A stretch of 64,000 nucleotides of DNA from Mesorhizobium sp. B2-4-3 (GCF_006442815.1 NZ_VFVL01000001.1:310001-374000); one strand, 5' to 3'; positions 45,222 to 55,003 are shown, numbered from the stretch's first letter. The notes: a model not told the origin generated them from the letters alone. Translations and numbers: made by a program.

Positions 45222-45866
45222 ATGAGCCACGATGCTTATGAGCTGAAAGCCGAAGCGCGCGAACAGGTCGGTAAGGGGTCCGCCCGTGCAGTTCGTCGCA
45301 ACGGTAAAGTGCCTGCAGTGATTTACGGCGACAAGCAGCCTCCCCTGGCGATTGCGCTGAACTACAAGGACCTCTTCTACAAGATCCATGGCGGCGGGTT
45401 CCTGACCACGATCGCCACGATCGATGTCGACGGCAAGAAGATCCAGGTCCTGCCGAAGGATTTCCAGCTCGACCCGGTCAAGGACTTTCCTGTCCATGTC
45501 GACTTCCTGCGCATCGGCAAGGACACCGAGGTCAATGTCGACGTGCCTGTCCACTTCATCAATGAGGACAAGTCGCCAGGCATCAAGCGCGGCGGCGTAC
45601 TCAACATCGTTCGTCACGAAGTCGAGTTCCACTGCCCGGCCAACGCGATCCCGGAATTCATCACCGTCGATCTCACCGGCACCGACATCGGCGATTCGAT
45701 CCACATCTCGTCGGTCAAGCTGCCGGCCGGCGTCAAGCCGGTCATCTCCGATCGCGACTTCACCATCGCGACCGTTGCCGGCTCATCGGCGATGAAGCCG
45801 GAGACGGAAGCGACCGCCGAGGCGGCTGTGGAAGAGACGGCGGCCCCGGCGGCCGAAGAGAAGTAA
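45222..45866 (+). CDS. rplY: 50S ribosomal protein L25/general stress protein Ctc
   Basis: A 214-residue protein of the two-domain CTC type. The N-terminal L25 domain ([31 protein letters not shown]) binds 5S rRNA. The TL5 C-terminal domain ([45 protein letters not shown]) follows, ending in an Ala/Glu-rich tail. AAAGGAAG precedes the ATG. A terminator follows, yet the rplY-pth-ychF order is the usual rhizobial cluster. Confidence 0.97.
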   Translation: MSHDAYELKAEAREQVGKGSARAVRRNGKVPAVIYGDKQPPLAIALNYKDLFYKIHGGGFLTTIATIDVDGKKIQVLPKDFQLDPVKDFPVHVDFLRIGKDTEVNVDVPVHFINEDKSPGIKRGGVLNIVRHEVEFHCPANAIPEFITVDLTGTDIGDSIHISSVKLPAGVKPVISDRDFTIATVAGSSAMKPETEATAEAAVEETAAPAAEEK

Positions 45867-45872
45867 TTCTCC

Positions 45873-45900
45873 GAGCCGGATGATTTCATCCGGCTCTAAA
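45873..45900 (+). terminator. Hairpin terminator after rplY
   Basis: GAGCCGGATGA pairs with TCATCCGGCTC across a 2-base loop just past the stop codon. The following bases are AAATC rather than U-rich, so termination may be weak or need Rho. Confidence 0.5.
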
Positions 45901-45910
45901 TCGAAGAAAT

Positions 45911-45961
45911 AGAGTATGATGTTTTCCGAAAACCGCTTCACACTTTTCGGCATCATGCTCT
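45911..45961. repeat. Short dispersed palindrome, family C variant
   Basis: AGAGTATGAT and ATCATGCTCT arms enclose GTTTTCCGAAAACCGCTTCACACTTTTCGGC. It lies between rplY and pth, where it may fold as a hairpin in the shared transcript. Confidence 0.75.
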
Positions 45962-45976
45962 AGTCCGGAGGCGGCG

Positions 45977-46699
45977 ATGCTTGTCTTTGCAGGCCTCGGC
46001 AATCCGGGCGCGAAATACGAAAACAACCGGCACAATGTCGGCTTCATGGCGGCGGACGCGATTGCCCGCCGCCATTCCTTTCCCCCCTGGTCGCGAAAAT
46101 TCCAGGGCCTGATCTGCGAAGGCACGCTCGGCGGCGAGAAGATCCTGCTGATCAAGCCGCAGACCTTCATGAACCTCTCCGGACAGTCGGTCGGCGAAGC
46201 GATGCGCTTCTATAAGCTCGAACCGGCCGCCCTCACCGTCTTCTACGACGAGATCGACCTTGCCGCCGGCAAGCTCCGGGTCAAGGTCGGCGGCGGCTCC
46301 GGCGGCCACAACGGCATCCGTTCGCTCGACCAGCATGTCGGCAACGCCTATCGCCGGGTGCGCATCGGCGTCGGCCATCCCGGCGTCAAGGAGATGGTGC
46401 ACGGCCATGTGCTCGGCGATTTCGCCAAGGCCGACCGTGAGTGGCTCGCCGTCCTGCTGGACGCAATCGCCGACGACGCCGGTCTGCTGGCCAAGGGCGA
46501 CGACAGCTCGTTCATGAACCGCGTCACGCTGGCGCTCCGCGACAAGCTCGTGCCGACCGGCGATGACGACCGCCCGCCGCCCAAGCCGCCGAAGCAGCAA
46601 AGCCATGTCCGCCAGGCGCGCCCGCAGCAGCCGCCGGCAAAACTTCCCGAAAGCGGCCCGATGGCCGCCATGCTGAAGAAGCTCTTTGGCAAGGACTAG
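45977..46699 (+). CDS. pth: Peptidyl-tRNA hydrolase
   Basis: A 240-residue enzyme that frees tRNA from peptidyl-tRNA dropped by the ribosome. The N-terminal motif [18 protein letters not shown] holds catalytic H19-N20; [16 protein letters not shown] and FYDEIDL (catalytic Asp) and [10 protein letters not shown] are intact. The tail of about 45 residues after position 195 is rich in Pro, Lys and Gln, a common alphaproteobacterial extension. GGAGG lies just ahead of the ATG. Confidence 0.97.
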   Translation: MLVFAGLGNPGAKYENNRHNVGFMAADAIARRHSFPPWSRKFQGLICEGTLGGEKILLIKPQTFMNLSGQSVGEAMRFYKLEPAALTVFYDEIDLAAGKLRVKVGGGSGGHNGIRSLDQHVGNAYRRVRIGVGHPGVKEMVHGHVLGDFAKADREWLAVLLDAIADDAGLLAKGDDSSFMNRVTLALRDKLVPTGDDDRPPPKPPKQQSHVRQARPQQPPAKLPESGPMAAMLKKLFGKD

Positions 46700-46792
46700 G
46701 CCCTGCCACGATAAAGGCATGGGGCTTGACGTTCGTCACCCCTATCGCCCATAGCCCTCACCAAAATCGAATTCCGACAGGACTGGACGAAC

Positions 46793-47896
46793 ATGGGTTT
46801 CAAATGTGGCATCGTTGGCTTGCCCAACGTCGGCAAGTCGACGCTGTTCAACGCGTTGACCAGGACGGCCGCCGCGCAGGCCGCCAACTATCCTTTCTGC
46901 ACCATCGAGCCGAACACCGGCGAGGTGGCGGTGCCCGACCCGCGCCTGCAGAAGATCGCGACGATCGGCAAGTCGAAGGAGATCATCCCGACCCGCATCT
47001 CCTTCGTCGATATCGCCGGCCTGGTGCGTGGCGCCTCCAAGGGCGAAGGGCTGGGCAACCAGTTCCTCGCCAACATCCGCGAGGTCGACGCGATCGTGCA
47101 TGTGCTGCGCTGCTTCGAGGATGACGACATCACCCATGTCGAAGGCCGCATCGACCCTGTCGCCGACGCAGAAACGGTCGAGACCGAGCTGATGCTGGCG
47201 GACCTCGAAAGCCTCGAGCGCCGCATCGCCCAGATCCGCAAGCGCGCCGCCGGCAAGGACAAGGAAGCGATGGCCGTCCTGCCCATGATGGAGGCCGCGC
47301 TCGAGTTGCTGCAGGCCGGCAAGCCGACGCGCGTCCTGCTCAATGGCATCGCGGCGGAGGACCTGCGCATCCTGCAGGGACTGAACTTGCTCACCTCGCA
47401 TCCCGTTCTCTATGTCTGCAACGTCGCCGAGGCCGACGCCGCCACCGGCAACGAGCACACTGGGGCGGTGGAGAAGATGGCGGCCGCGCAGGGCGCCGGC
47501 ACGGTGGTGATCTCGGCGGCGATCGAGGCTGAAGTCGCCCAGCTTTCAGATGAAGAAGAAATGGAGTTCCTTGCCTCGATCGGCCTCGACGAGCCGGGCC
47601 TCAACAAGGTGATCCGCGCCGGCTACGACCTTCTGCACCTGATCACCTATTTCACCGTCGGGCCGAAGGAAACGCGCGCCTGGACGATCCACAAAGGCGA
47701 TAAGGCGCCGCAGGCGGCCGGCGTCATCCACACCGACTTCGAGCGCGGCTTCATCCGCGCCCAGACGATCTCCTACAACGACTTCGTCACGCTGGGCGGC
47801 GAGGCGGCCGCCAAGGAAGCCGGCAAGGCGCGCGACGAAGGCAAGGAATATGTCGTCCAGGACGGCGACATCATGCTGTTCAAGTTCAACACCTGA
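46793..47896 (+). CDS. ychF: Redox-regulated ATPase YchF (Obg-like)
   Basis: A 367-residue TRAFAC-class P-loop protein that hydrolyses ATP rather than GTP. G1 is GLPNVGKST (residues about 8-16), G2/G3 are SFVDIAGLVRGASKGEGLGN, and the altered G4 motif CNVAEAD lies near 205. A coiled-coil insert and a C-terminal TGS domain (AWTIHKGDKAPQAAGVIHTDFERGFIRAQTI) follow. It binds ribosomes and affects stress responses. It ends about 130 bases before a lower-GC accessory module. Confidence 0.96.
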   Translation: MGFKCGIVGLPNVGKSTLFNALTRTAAAQAANYPFCTIEPNTGEVAVPDPRLQKIATIGKSKEIIPTRISFVDIAGLVRGASKGEGLGNQFLANIREVDAIVHVLRCFEDDDITHVEGRIDPVADAETVETELMLADLESLERRIAQIRKRAAGKDKEAMAVLPMMEAALELLQAGKPTRVLLNGIAAEDLRILQGLNLLTSHPVLYVCNVAEADAATGNEHTGAVEKMAAAQGAGTVVISAAIEAEVAQLSDEEEMEFLASIGLDEPGLNKVIRAGYDLLHLITYFTVGPKETRAWTIHKGDKAPQAAGVIHTDFERGFIRAQTISYNDFVTLGGEAAAKEAGKARDEGKEYVVQDGDIMLFKFNT

Positions 47897-47964
47897 TCTC
47901 AGCGATAGCCAGATAGGGACGGCAGCAGACTGAGTCTTGCTATGAAAAAATTCCTAAAGTAAAC

Positions 47965-47991
47965 TTGTTAGGGTGTTTGCGATCTTAATAC
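47965..47991 (+). promoter_or_regulatory. Possible promoter upstream of the three-Cys-motif gene
   Basis: TTGTTA and TAATAC are spaced by 15 bases within an AT-rich stretch about 30 bases before the start codon. The spacing is shorter than ideal. Confidence 0.35.
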
Positions 47992-48022
47992 GGTCTTGAA
48001 GCCGTCGAAGAGAACCGCGAAA

Positions 48023-48775
48023 ATGGCCGAAACATCAATTGAATGGACTGACGCAACGTGGAATCCAGTCGCGGGATGCACAATCCTTACGGCGGGCTGC
48101 ACCAACTGCTACGCAATGCGTATGGCCGCCCGGCTCGAAGCGATGGGTGTCGAGAAGTACGCAGGGCTAACTCGAAAAAGCGGCGGCCGGGCAAAGTGGA
48201 CCGGCAATATAAGGCTTGATGTAGCGGCGCTCGAAATTCCTAGTTCGTGGAAGAAGCCTCGCCGCGTTTTCGTGAATTCGATGTCCGACCTGTTCCATGC
48301 CGATGTCCCAGTGGACTTCATACGCAGCGTTTGGGAGGTTATGAGCGCCACTCCACACCACACCTACCAAATTCTCACCAAGCGGCCCGATCGAATGGCG
48401 GAAATTTTGTCAACGGACGGCTTCAGGGTGCTTCCGAATGTTTGGTTGGGAACGAGCGTCGAGGACAGTCGGGTGCTCCACAGATTGGATGAACTCCGTG
48501 CCGTCCCAGCAGCTCTAAGATTTGTCTCATACGAGCCGTTGATAGGATCGGTGGCCGGGGCGAACCTAACCGGGATTCATTGGGCAATAGTTGGCGGAGA
48601 AAGCGGACCTAACGCGCGCCCAATGGATAAGAAGTGGATCGACGAGATATTTGATCAGTGTACAGATGCCGATGCTGTGTTCTTTTTTAAGCAGTGGGGA
48701 GGGAAGAATAAAAAAGCCACGGGCCGCACCTACCGTGAACGCCTTTGGGACGATCTCCCTGAACTAAGAATATGA
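48023..48775 (+). CDS. Three-Cys-motif (phage Gp37/Gp68, DUF5131) family protein
   Basis: A 250-residue protein beginning MAETSIEWTDATWNPVAGC. The cysteine motif is C19-x6-C26-x2-C29 (GCTILTAGCTNCYA), followed by RRVFVNSMSDLFHADVPVDFI, TYQILTKRPDRM, NVWLGTSVEDSRV and WAIVGGESGPNARPM: the complete Gp37/Gp68 signature. These proteins look like radical-SAM relatives with an iron-sulfur cluster, but their reaction is not established. The gene has much lower GC than its neighbours and its 3' end overlaps that of tcmP by 46 bases. Phage- or defence-linked mobility is an inference. Confidence 0.93.
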   Translation: MAETSIEWTDATWNPVAGCTILTAGCTNCYAMRMAARLEAMGVEKYAGLTRKSGGRAKWTGNIRLDVAALEIPSSWKKPRRVFVNSMSDLFHADVPVDFIRSVWEVMSATPHHTYQILTKRPDRMAEILSTDGFRVLPNVWLGTSVEDSRVLHRLDELRAVPAALRFVSYEPLIGSVAGANLTGIHWAIVGGESGPNARPMDKKWIDEIFDQCTDADAVFFFKQWGGKNKKATGRTYRERLWDDLPELRI

Positions 48776-49647
48776 GATGCCATATCTGTCGCCAACTTAA
48801 CTGCGGCTGAGCTAGTGTTCGACACAGCGAAGAAAAGAGAAGCGAGTGGCGCCCCATTCTTATGGTGGAGTCGAACTGGCTTTAGGACAGCGCCTTTGAA
48901 AGCGGTTTCCAACCGCTCTTTCACATAAGCCTCGATTGCATTTACGTCAGCCCGCCGCACGGCCTGCCCCTGTGTTTCAAAAATGTCTGTTGGAGCGGCT
49001 TCGTGATTGTACCAGCGGGTCCGCCAGTCTGTTGCACCCAATACGCGGTCCAAACTCGCCTGTTTGCTAGGATCAAGCTTCGCTGGATCGTGTGGAGCGT
49101 TCCTATAGAGCCCAGACAGTGGAAAGAAGTACCAACAATCCAATGCCTTAGTCGCAGCGATTGCCTCCACGGTTTTCCATGATACCTCCATGCCATATGG
49201 GTCAAGAAAGATGACCCCACGTATCCCCCGGCCAATGGTCCCGGGCGGGCGCCAGTGAATGTTCTTGCATAGTCGTTGCACAAGCTCATTAGCATCACCG
49301 TTTCGCAGGATGATCTTGCGATCGGGATATGCACTGGCCAAAGTTTCAAGATCAGAGAATCTCGATGCATCCTGCTCAATCAGAACGATGGAGTGCATAG
49401 GCGGGTCAATCTCAATCGCGATCCGAGCAGACCCTGCGGTTGTAATCTCTTCTGGCTCAGCAAGATCGGACCCGAACAGAGGCAACCCAGGGCGGACCTC
49501 TGTGCGTGTGCCGGAACCGGCGAATGCATCGATATAGATGCATGCGAAATCCTGATTGCGGAGCGCGATAGCAAATGCTCTCAAGTACTCCTGCAGGCAT
49601 CGAAGTTTTCTCGGCGTATCAGGCCCGCCGAAGACATGTGTTGGCAT
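48730..49647 (-). CDS. tcmP: Three-Cys-motif partner protein TcmP
   Basis: A 305-residue protein of the TcmP family, which regularly accompanies Gp37/Gp68-type genes. It begins MPTHVFGGPDTPRKLRCLQEYL and shows a methyltransferase-like Rossmann pattern: IYIDAFAGSGT at 37-47 (SAM site), IVLIEQDASRF near 88, and FLDPYGMEVSW at 147-157, close to the motif IV of DNA/RNA methyltransferases. This suggests a nucleic-acid methyltransferase, unproven. It is convergent with its partner, overlapping at the 3' ends. An ATG at 49647 is chosen over an in-frame start 21 bases earlier. Confidence 0.9.
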   Translation of the reverse strand: MPTHVFGGPDTPRKLRCLQEYLRAFAIALRNQDFACIYIDAFAGSGTRTEVRPGLPLFGSDLAEPEEITTAGSARIAIEIDPPMHSIVLIEQDASRFSDLETLASAYPDRKIILRNGDANELVQRLCKNIHWRPPGTIGRGIRGVIFLDPYGMEVSWKTVEAIAATKALDCWYFFPLSGLYRNAPHDPAKLDPSKQASLDRVLGATDWRTRWYNHEAAPTDIFETQGQAVRRADVNAIEAYVKERLETAFKGAVLKPVRLHHKNGAPLASLFFAVSNTSSAAVKLATDMASHILSSGRSSQRRSR

Positions 49648-49962
49648 TCTTTTCCCCCAAAACCACAACGCGTATTAAAACCGACAATTATAATCTCGTC
49701 TAGCTTACAATTTTCCATGGGCGAGATGAGCTACACTGAAGAGGTTGAGACGATTGGAATATCCGGAGGGGAGCATCCATTTAAATCACCGCGTATTCTG
49801 CAGGTTGTTTCCTTGTCATAGCCTACGTCATCCATCTCGCCGTGCCACAATTTTCGTCGGCTGAAGACACTTCTCGCCCTGCTTGACTGCCTTTGGTGTG
49901 GGGGCTAAGGGCGTCTGGAAGAGCCCTCAGCGACGAAGAAATCCAGCAAGGGAGACCCGGCG
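49648..49962. other. AT-rich flank of the tcmP module
   Basis: This 315-base gap separates tcmP from corA. The part next to tcmP is AT-rich and carries TATAAT on the minus strand (49692-49687), a fair -10 for tcmP. GC content returns to the local level toward corA. No direct repeats, tRNA or integrase remnants marking an insertion are visible. Confidence 0.5.
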
Positions 49963-50937
49963 ATGATAAAAACCTTCGTCGTGGAAAATGATCGCCTGCG
50001 TCTCACCCAGGACCTTGCGGCGGATGGCGACAGGGTCGTCTGGGCTGATCTTTTCAACCCGACCAAGGAGGAAGAGGCGCGCATCGAGAGCTGGCTGGGC
50101 ATTGCCATCCCGACCCGCGAGGAGATGGAAGAGATCGAGATTTCGAGCCGCCTCTATATCGAGGACGGCGGCTACTTCATGACCGCCGTGCTGCCGGCGC
50201 AGACCGAGGCCGACGATCCCTTGATGTCGCCGGTGACCTTCGCGCTCGCCGGCAAGAGGCTGATCACCATCCGCTATCACGAGCCCAAGGCCTTCAAGAC
50301 TTTCCCGCAGCGCGCCGAGAAGGTGGCGACCGGCTGCACCAGCGGCGACACCATCCTGATCGGCCTCCTCGAGGCGATCGTCGATCGCCTGGCCGACATC
50401 CTCGAGCGCGCCGGCCGCGAGGTGGAAACGATCTCGCGCGACATTTTCGAGGCGCGCTCGACCAAGGCCTCGAAGCGCAATCGCGATTTCCAGGAGCTCC
50501 TCAAAGGCATCGGCCGCAAGGAGGACATCGCTTCCTCCGTCCGCGACAGCCTGATCTCGCTGCAGCGCCTTGCCGGCTTTCTCGCCCATGTCGCTGACCA
50601 GACCAAGATGAGCAAGGATGTGCGCGCCCGCATCAAGACGCTGTCGCGCGACGTGCTCTCGCTCGCCGACCATGCGACTTTCCTGTCGCAGAAGATCTCC
50701 TTCCTGCTCGATGCCACGCTCGGCATGATCTCGATCGAGCAGAACGCCATCATAAAGATCTTCTCGGTCGCCGCCGTGATCTTCCTGCCGCCGACGCTGG
50801 TCGCCTCGATCTACGGCATGAACTTCGACATCATCCCCGAGCTCAAATGGGAGTTCGGCTACCCCTTCGCCATCGCGCTGATGGTGGTCTCGGCGATCCT
50901 GCCCTTCTGGTATTTCCGCCGCCGCGGCTGGCTCTGA
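49963..50937 (+). CDS. corA: Magnesium/cobalt transporter CorA family
   Basis: A 324-residue inner-membrane ion channel. A large cytoplasmic alpha-beta domain and long stalk helices precede two C-terminal membrane segments. The signature YGMNF (GMN at 285-287) closes the first segment and marks the selectivity loop. The second segment ends with WYFRRRGWL, the basic sphincter typical of CorA. A GGGAGA site lies ahead of the ATG. Confidence 0.95.
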   Translation: MIKTFVVENDRLRLTQDLAADGDRVVWADLFNPTKEEEARIESWLGIAIPTREEMEEIEISSRLYIEDGGYFMTAVLPAQTEADDPLMSPVTFALAGKRLITIRYHEPKAFKTFPQRAEKVATGCTSGDTILIGLLEAIVDRLADILERAGREVETISRDIFEARSTKASKRNRDFQELLKGIGRKEDIASSVRDSLISLQRLAGFLAHVADQTKMSKDVRARIKTLSRDVLSLADHATFLSQKISFLLDATLGMISIEQNAIIKIFSVAAVIFLPPTLVASIYGMNFDIIPELKWEFGYPFAIALMVVSAILPFWYFRRRGWL

Positions 50938-51051
50938 CGGCGTCGGCCGGCGACGGCTGGCTTACCAGAATTCACTTGACCAAATTGACTTGGGCCGGCA
51001 TCCGGGTTTTCCGATCCTTGGGGATCGCGTTCGTCAACCGGATTGCCGACC

Positions 51052-51522
51052 ATGACCGGAAAGACCTGGGCCTATGAGGATTTCGCCGAGGGCGCCTCGC
51101 TCGACATCGGCAGCAGGAACGTAAGTGCCGCCGAAATCATCGAATTCGCCTCGGAGTTCGACCCGCAGCCGATGCATCTCGACGAGGAAGCCGGCAAGGC
51201 GAGCATCCTTGGCGGGCTTTCGGCTTCGGGCTGGCACACCTGCGCGATATTCATGTGCATGCTGTGCGATGCCTTCCTGCTCGATTCGACCTCTCAAGGG
51301 TCGCCCGGCATCGAGCATGTGAAATGGAAGAAGCCGGTGCTGGCCGGCGATACCCTGCGCGGCACGGTCACCATACTTTCCAAGCGCCAGTCCAAATCGA
51401 GGCCGCAGCTCGGCTTGATCACCATGCGCAGCGAACTCGTCAACCAGCACGGCGAAAGCGTCTTCGAGCTGGAGAACACCGGTATGTTCCTCGCGCGCGA
51501 TGCCGCACGAGGCCTATCATGA
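51052..51522 (+). CDS. MaoC family (hotdog-fold) dehydratase, first of a pair
   Basis: A 156-residue single hotdog domain. It starts TWAYEDFAEGASLDIGSRNVSAAEIIEFASEFDPQPMHLDEEAGKAS, with the hydratase motif DPQPMHLDEEAG (catalytic Asp and His) and GLSASGWHT. The family hydrates enoyl-CoA or related substrates. Its stop overlaps the next start (ATGA), and the two are paralogs of equal length that may form a heterodimer; an inference. Confidence 0.88.
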   Translation: MTGKTWAYEDFAEGASLDIGSRNVSAAEIIEFASEFDPQPMHLDEEAGKASILGGLSASGWHTCAIFMCMLCDAFLLDSTSQGSPGIEHVKWKKPVLAGDTLRGTVTILSKRQSKSRPQLGLITMRSELVNQHGESVFELENTGMFLARDAARGLS

Positions 51523-51989
51523 CTTTGGACGAATTCTTCCTGATCGGCCAGACCGTCACGCTCGGCTCGCACAAATTCGAGGCGGACGAGATCAAGGCGT
51601 TCGCCAGGAAATACGATCCGCAGGTCTTTCATGTCGACGAGGAGGCGGCGAAGAAGAGCGTGCTCGGCGGGCTCTGCGCCTCGGGCTGGCACACTGCCGC
51701 CACCTGGATGAAATACAATCTCGAAAAGCGCATGGAGACCGAGGGCGTGCGCTGGACCGGCCCCGGCCCGCAGCCCGAATTCGGCCCCTCGCCCGGCTTC
51801 CGCAATTTGAAATGGCTGAAGCCGGTCTATGCCGGCGAGACGGTGACCTTCACGCGCACCGCCTTGGCGCACCGTCCGCTTGCCGGGCGTCCGGGCTGGA
51901 ACCTTCTCACGCTGCGCTCCGAAGGCTTCGATTCGACCGGCGACAAGGTCATCGAATTCGACAGCGCCGTGCTGGTGAAGGTGGCGTGA
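51519..51989 (+). CDS. MaoC family (hotdog-fold) dehydratase, second of a pair
   Basis: A 156-residue paralog of the preceding gene with the same hydratase motif (YDPQVFHVDEEAAKKSVLGGLCASGWHT). It diverges in the middle, where an insert PGPQPEFGPSPGFRNLKW replaces the shorter loop of the first copy. It is translationally coupled to it. The pair is typical of Rhizobiales. The acyl substrate is unknown. Confidence 0.88.
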   Translation: MTLDEFFLIGQTVTLGSHKFEADEIKAFARKYDPQVFHVDEEAAKKSVLGGLCASGWHTAATWMKYNLEKRMETEGVRWTGPGPQPEFGPSPGFRNLKWLKPVYAGETVTFTRTALAHRPLAGRPGWNLLTLRSEGFDSTGDKVIEFDSAVLVKVA

Positions 51990-51995
51990 GCCTCT

Positions 51996-52143
51996 TCCCC
52001 TTCTCCCCTTGTGGGAGAAGGTGTCGCCGAAGGCGACGGATGAGGGGTGCTCCAGGGAACACCAACGTCTCACTCCGCTGGAACACCCCTCATCCGTCTC
52101 GGCGCTGCGCGCCGATCCACCTTCTCCCACAGGGGGAGAAGGG
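51996..52143. repeat. Long inverted repeat, family D, copy 2
   Basis: About 25-base arms (TCCCCTTCTCCCCTTGTGGG.. and CTTCTCCCACAGGGGGAGAAGG) enclose further inverted segments (GATGAGGGGTG / CACCCCTCATC). It occupies the gap between the MaoC gene and the convergent apt. The same arm sequence appears at 14503-14525 and 14681-14702, and the same design at 11041-11211. Confidence 0.82.
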
Positions 52144-52151
52144 AAAGCGCT

Positions 52152-52697
52152 TCAATGCCCCTCGAACCCGATCAGCGTCCTCACCGGCACGCCGAGCGCT
52201 TCCAGCTTCTGGCGTCCGCCGAGATCGGGCAGGTCGATGACGAAGCAGGCCGCGACGATGTCGGCGCCGATCTGACGCAGCAGCTTGACCGCCGCTTCCG
52301 CCGTGCCGCCGGTGGCGATCAGGTCGTCGATGACGATCACCTTCTCGCCCGGCGAGACGCCGTCCTTGTGCATCTCCATCTCGTCCAGCCCGTATTCGAG
52401 GCTGTAGGCCACGCGCACCGTCTCATAAGGCAGCTTGCCTTTCTTGCGGATCGGCACGAAGCCCGCCGAAAGCTGGTGCGCCACCGCGCCGCCCAGGATG
52501 AAGCCGCGCGCCTCGATGCCGGCGATCTTGTCGATCTTCAGCCCGGCATAGGGATGGACCAGCTCGTCGATGGCGCGCCGGAAGGCGCGGGCGTCACCCA
52601 GCAGCGTGGTGATGTCGCGAAACAGGATGCCGGGCCTGGGGTAATCCGGAATGGTGCGGATGGCCGCAAGCAGCGTGTCTTCGAGGGAGGATTTCAT
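52152..52697 (-). CDS. apt: Adenine phosphoribosyltransferase
   Basis: A 181-residue cytosolic purine-salvage enzyme that makes AMP from adenine and PRPP. It has [20 protein letters not shown] at the N-terminus, [27 protein letters not shown] and the PRPP loop [17 protein letters not shown] near 120-136. The length equals the family norm. It lies downstream of petABC on the same strand but a terminator separates them. Confidence 0.96.
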   Translation of the reverse strand: MKSSLEDTLLAAIRTIPDYPRPGILFRDITTLLGDARAFRRAIDELVHPYAGLKIDKIAGIEARGFILGGAVAHQLSAGFVPIRKKGKLPYETVRVAYSLEYGLDEMEMHKDGVSPGEKVIVIDDLIATGGTAEAAVKLLRQIGADIVAACFVIDLPDLGGRQKLEALGVPVRTLIGFEGH

Positions 52698-52744
52698 AAG
52701 CGGTTGATCCGTTGCCGCACAGTTTTGCCGGCAAGCGGCCGAAA

Positions 52745-52770
52745 AGAAAAGGGCACCTTTCGGCGCCCTT
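52745..52770 (-). terminator. Intrinsic terminator after petC
   Basis: On the minus strand AAGGGC pairs with GCCCTT (an extended 9-base stem with one mismatch), followed by TTCTTTTC. It lies about 25 bases past the petC stop. Confidence 0.75.
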
Positions 52771-52794
52771 GCATTTTTCTGGAAGCCGGCCGCC

Positions 52795-53664
52795 TCAGTG
52801 CGCCACGTCGGCCCACACCCTGCGCTTGGTCATGTAGACCAATGCGCCGAAGAGCAGCAGGAAGATCATGACGCGGAAACCGGTCTTCTTGCGGTCCTCC
52901 AGATGCGGCTCGGCGGCAAACATCAGGAAGGCCGAGACGTCGCGGGCATACTGGTCGACCGTCTGCGGCGAGCCGTCGTCATAGGTCACCTGACCGTCCG
53001 AGAGCGGCTTCGGCATCTTCAGCGACACGCCGGACAGGAAGTACGGATTGTAGTGCGTGCCTTCCGGGATCACCATGCCGGCCGGCGGCGTCTGATCGTA
53101 GCCGGTGAGCAGCGAGTGAATGTAATCCGGGCCGCCCTGCGCGTACTGGGTGAAGATATCGAAGATGAAGCGCGGGAAGCCGCGCTCGACGCCGCGCGCC
53201 TTGGCGAGCAGCGACATGTCCGGCGGGGCGGCGCCGCCATTGGCGGAGGCCGCGGCCTGCTCGTTCGGGAACGGCGCCGGGAAGTGGTCCGAGGGCTTGC
53301 CGGGACGGTCGAACATGTCGCCGGCGTCGTTCGGGCCGTCATGGATGGTGTATTCGGCGGCCAGCGTCTTGATCTGCGCTTCCGAATAGCCGAGCCCTTC
53401 CAGCGTGCGGAAGGCCACCAGGTTCATCGAGTGGCAGGCCGAGCAGACTTCCTTGTAGACCTTGAGGCCGCGCTGCAGCTGCGCCTTGTCATAGGTGCCG
53501 AACGGACCGGCAAAGCTCCAGCTCATTTCCTTCGGTTCGTTGATCGGGAAATGCGTCGGCGCCGCTGGGTTCTGTTCTTCCGCGGCGATGGCCCCAGCAC
53601 TTGACATCCAAGTACCCGCAGCCACCAGGCCGAGCAGCGCCAGCGAGGTGAGAATCTTCTTCAT
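52795..53664 (-). CDS. petC: Cytochrome c1 (ubiquinol-cytochrome c reductase)
   Basis: A 289-residue subunit of the cytochrome bc1 complex. The signal peptide is [29 protein letters not shown]. The haem attachment motif is CSACH at 74-78; further on are the axial-Met region and a C-terminal membrane anchor ([25 protein letters not shown]). It is separate from cytochrome b here, not fused as in some rhizobia. Start is the ATG 53664. It is the last gene of petABC. Confidence 0.95.
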   Translation of the reverse strand: MKKILTSLALLGLVAAGTWMSSAGAIAAEEQNPAAPTHFPINEPKEMSWSFAGPFGTYDKAQLQRGLKVYKEVCSACHSMNLVAFRTLEGLGYSEAQIKTLAAEYTIHDGPNDAGDMFDRPGKPSDHFPAPFPNEQAAASANGGAAPPDMSLLAKARGVERGFPRFIFDIFTQYAQGGPDYIHSLLTGYDQTPPAGMVIPEGTHYNPYFLSGVSLKMPKPLSDGQVTYDDGSPQTVDQYARDVSAFLMFAAEPHLEDRKKTGFRVMIFLLLFGALVYMTKRRVWADVAH

Positions 53665-53685
53665 ACCCAAAATCCCCTCAGATCC

Positions 53686-54987
53686 TCAGCCTTTGGTTTC
53701 CGGCGCGGCGGTCGCGCCTGCCGGATGTCCGCTGCCGCCCTTGTTCTTTTCCAGCACCGCCTCGGTGATCGAGTTCGGCAGCCTGCGCGGTGTCTCGATC
53801 AGGCCGAGCACCGGCATGATGACCAGGAAGAAGGCGAAGTAGAACAGCGTCGCCATCTGGGCCATGAACACATAGCTGCCTTCCGCCGGCTGCGAGCCCA
53901 GCCATCCGAGCAGGATGGCGTCGGCGACGAACAGCCAGAAGAACAGCTTGTACCACGGACGGTAGACCGCCGAGCGCACCTTGGAGGTGTCGAGCCACGG
54001 CACCAGGAACAGCATGGCGATGGCGCCGAACATGCACAGCACGCCGCCGAGCTTGGAGTTGATCGGGCCGACGTTGAAGGTGATGGCGCGCAGGATCGCG
54101 TAGAACGGCAGGAAGTACCATTCCGGAACGATATGGGCCGGCGTCTTCAGCGGATTGGCGACCGTGTAGTTGTCCGGGTGGCCGAGATAATTCGGCAGAT
54201 AGAAGACGAAATAGGCGAAGACGAGCAGGAACACGATCATGCCGAACGCATCCTTGATGGTCGCGTAGGGCGTGAAGGCGACGGTGTCGGTCTTCGACTT
54301 GACCTCGATGCCGGTCGGGTTCGACTGGCCCACGACGTGCAGCGCCCAGATGTGCAGGACGACGACGCCGGCGATCATGAACGGCAAGAGGTAATGCAGC
54401 GCAAAGAAGCGGTTCAGCGTCGGATTGTCGACGGCGAAGCCGCCGAGCAGCAGTTCCTGGATCCAGTTGCCGACCAGCGGAATGGCGCTGAAGAAGCCGG
54501 TGATGACGGTGGCGCCCCAGAAGCTCATCTGGCCCCAGGGCAGCACGTAGCCCATGAAGCCCGTGGCCATCATCAAAAGGTAGATGATGCAGCCGAGGAT
54601 CCACAGGAGCTCGCGCGGCGCCTTGTAGGAGCCGTAGAACAAGCCGCGGAAGATGTGGATGTAGACGGCGACGAAGAAGAACGAGGCGCCGTTGGAATGG
54701 AGATAGCGCAACAGCCAGCCCGAATTCACGTCGCGCATGATCTTCTCGACCGAATCGAAGGCGAGCGTGGTGTCGGACGTGTAATGCATCGCCAGCACAA
54801 TGCCGGTCAGGATCTGCGCGACCAGCATGATCGACAGGATGCCGCCGAACGTCCACATGTAGTTGAGGTTGCGCGGCACCGGATAGGCGACGAAGCTGTC
54901 ATAGATCAGCCGCGGTAGCGGCATGCGGGCGTCGAACCAGCGCTCGATACCGGTCTTGGGCGTATAGGTCGAGTGTCCCTCGCTCAT
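53686..54987 (-). CDS. petB: Cytochrome b (ubiquinol-cytochrome c reductase)
   Basis: A 433-residue inner-membrane subunit with eight helices that holds the two b haems and both quinol sites. Recognisable parts are [53 protein letters not shown] (haem-ligand His), the Qo-site [21 protein letters not shown] and [15 protein letters not shown] (PEWY motif). The start has AGGGGAC ahead. The gene lies 16 bases after petA and 20 bases before petC. Confidence 0.97.
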   Translation of the reverse strand: MSEGHSTYTPKTGIERWFDARMPLPRLIYDSFVAYPVPRNLNYMWTFGGILSIMLVAQILTGIVLAMHYTSDTTLAFDSVEKIMRDVNSGWLLRYLHSNGASFFFVAVYIHIFRGLFYGSYKAPRELLWILGCIIYLLMMATGFMGYVLPWGQMSFWGATVITGFFSAIPLVGNWIQELLLGGFAVDNPTLNRFFALHYLLPFMIAGVVVLHIWALHVVGQSNPTGIEVKSKTDTVAFTPYATIKDAFGMIVFLLVFAYFVFYLPNYLGHPDNYTVANPLKTPAHIVPEWYFLPFYAILRAITFNVGPINSKLGGVLCMFGAIAMLFLVPWLDTSKVRSAVYRPWYKLFFWLFVADAILLGWLGSQPAEGSYVFMAQMATLFYFAFFLVIMPVLGLIETPRRLPNSITEAVLEKNKGGSGHPAGATAAPETKG

Positions 54988-55003
54988 CGAAATGTCCCCT
55001 GCC

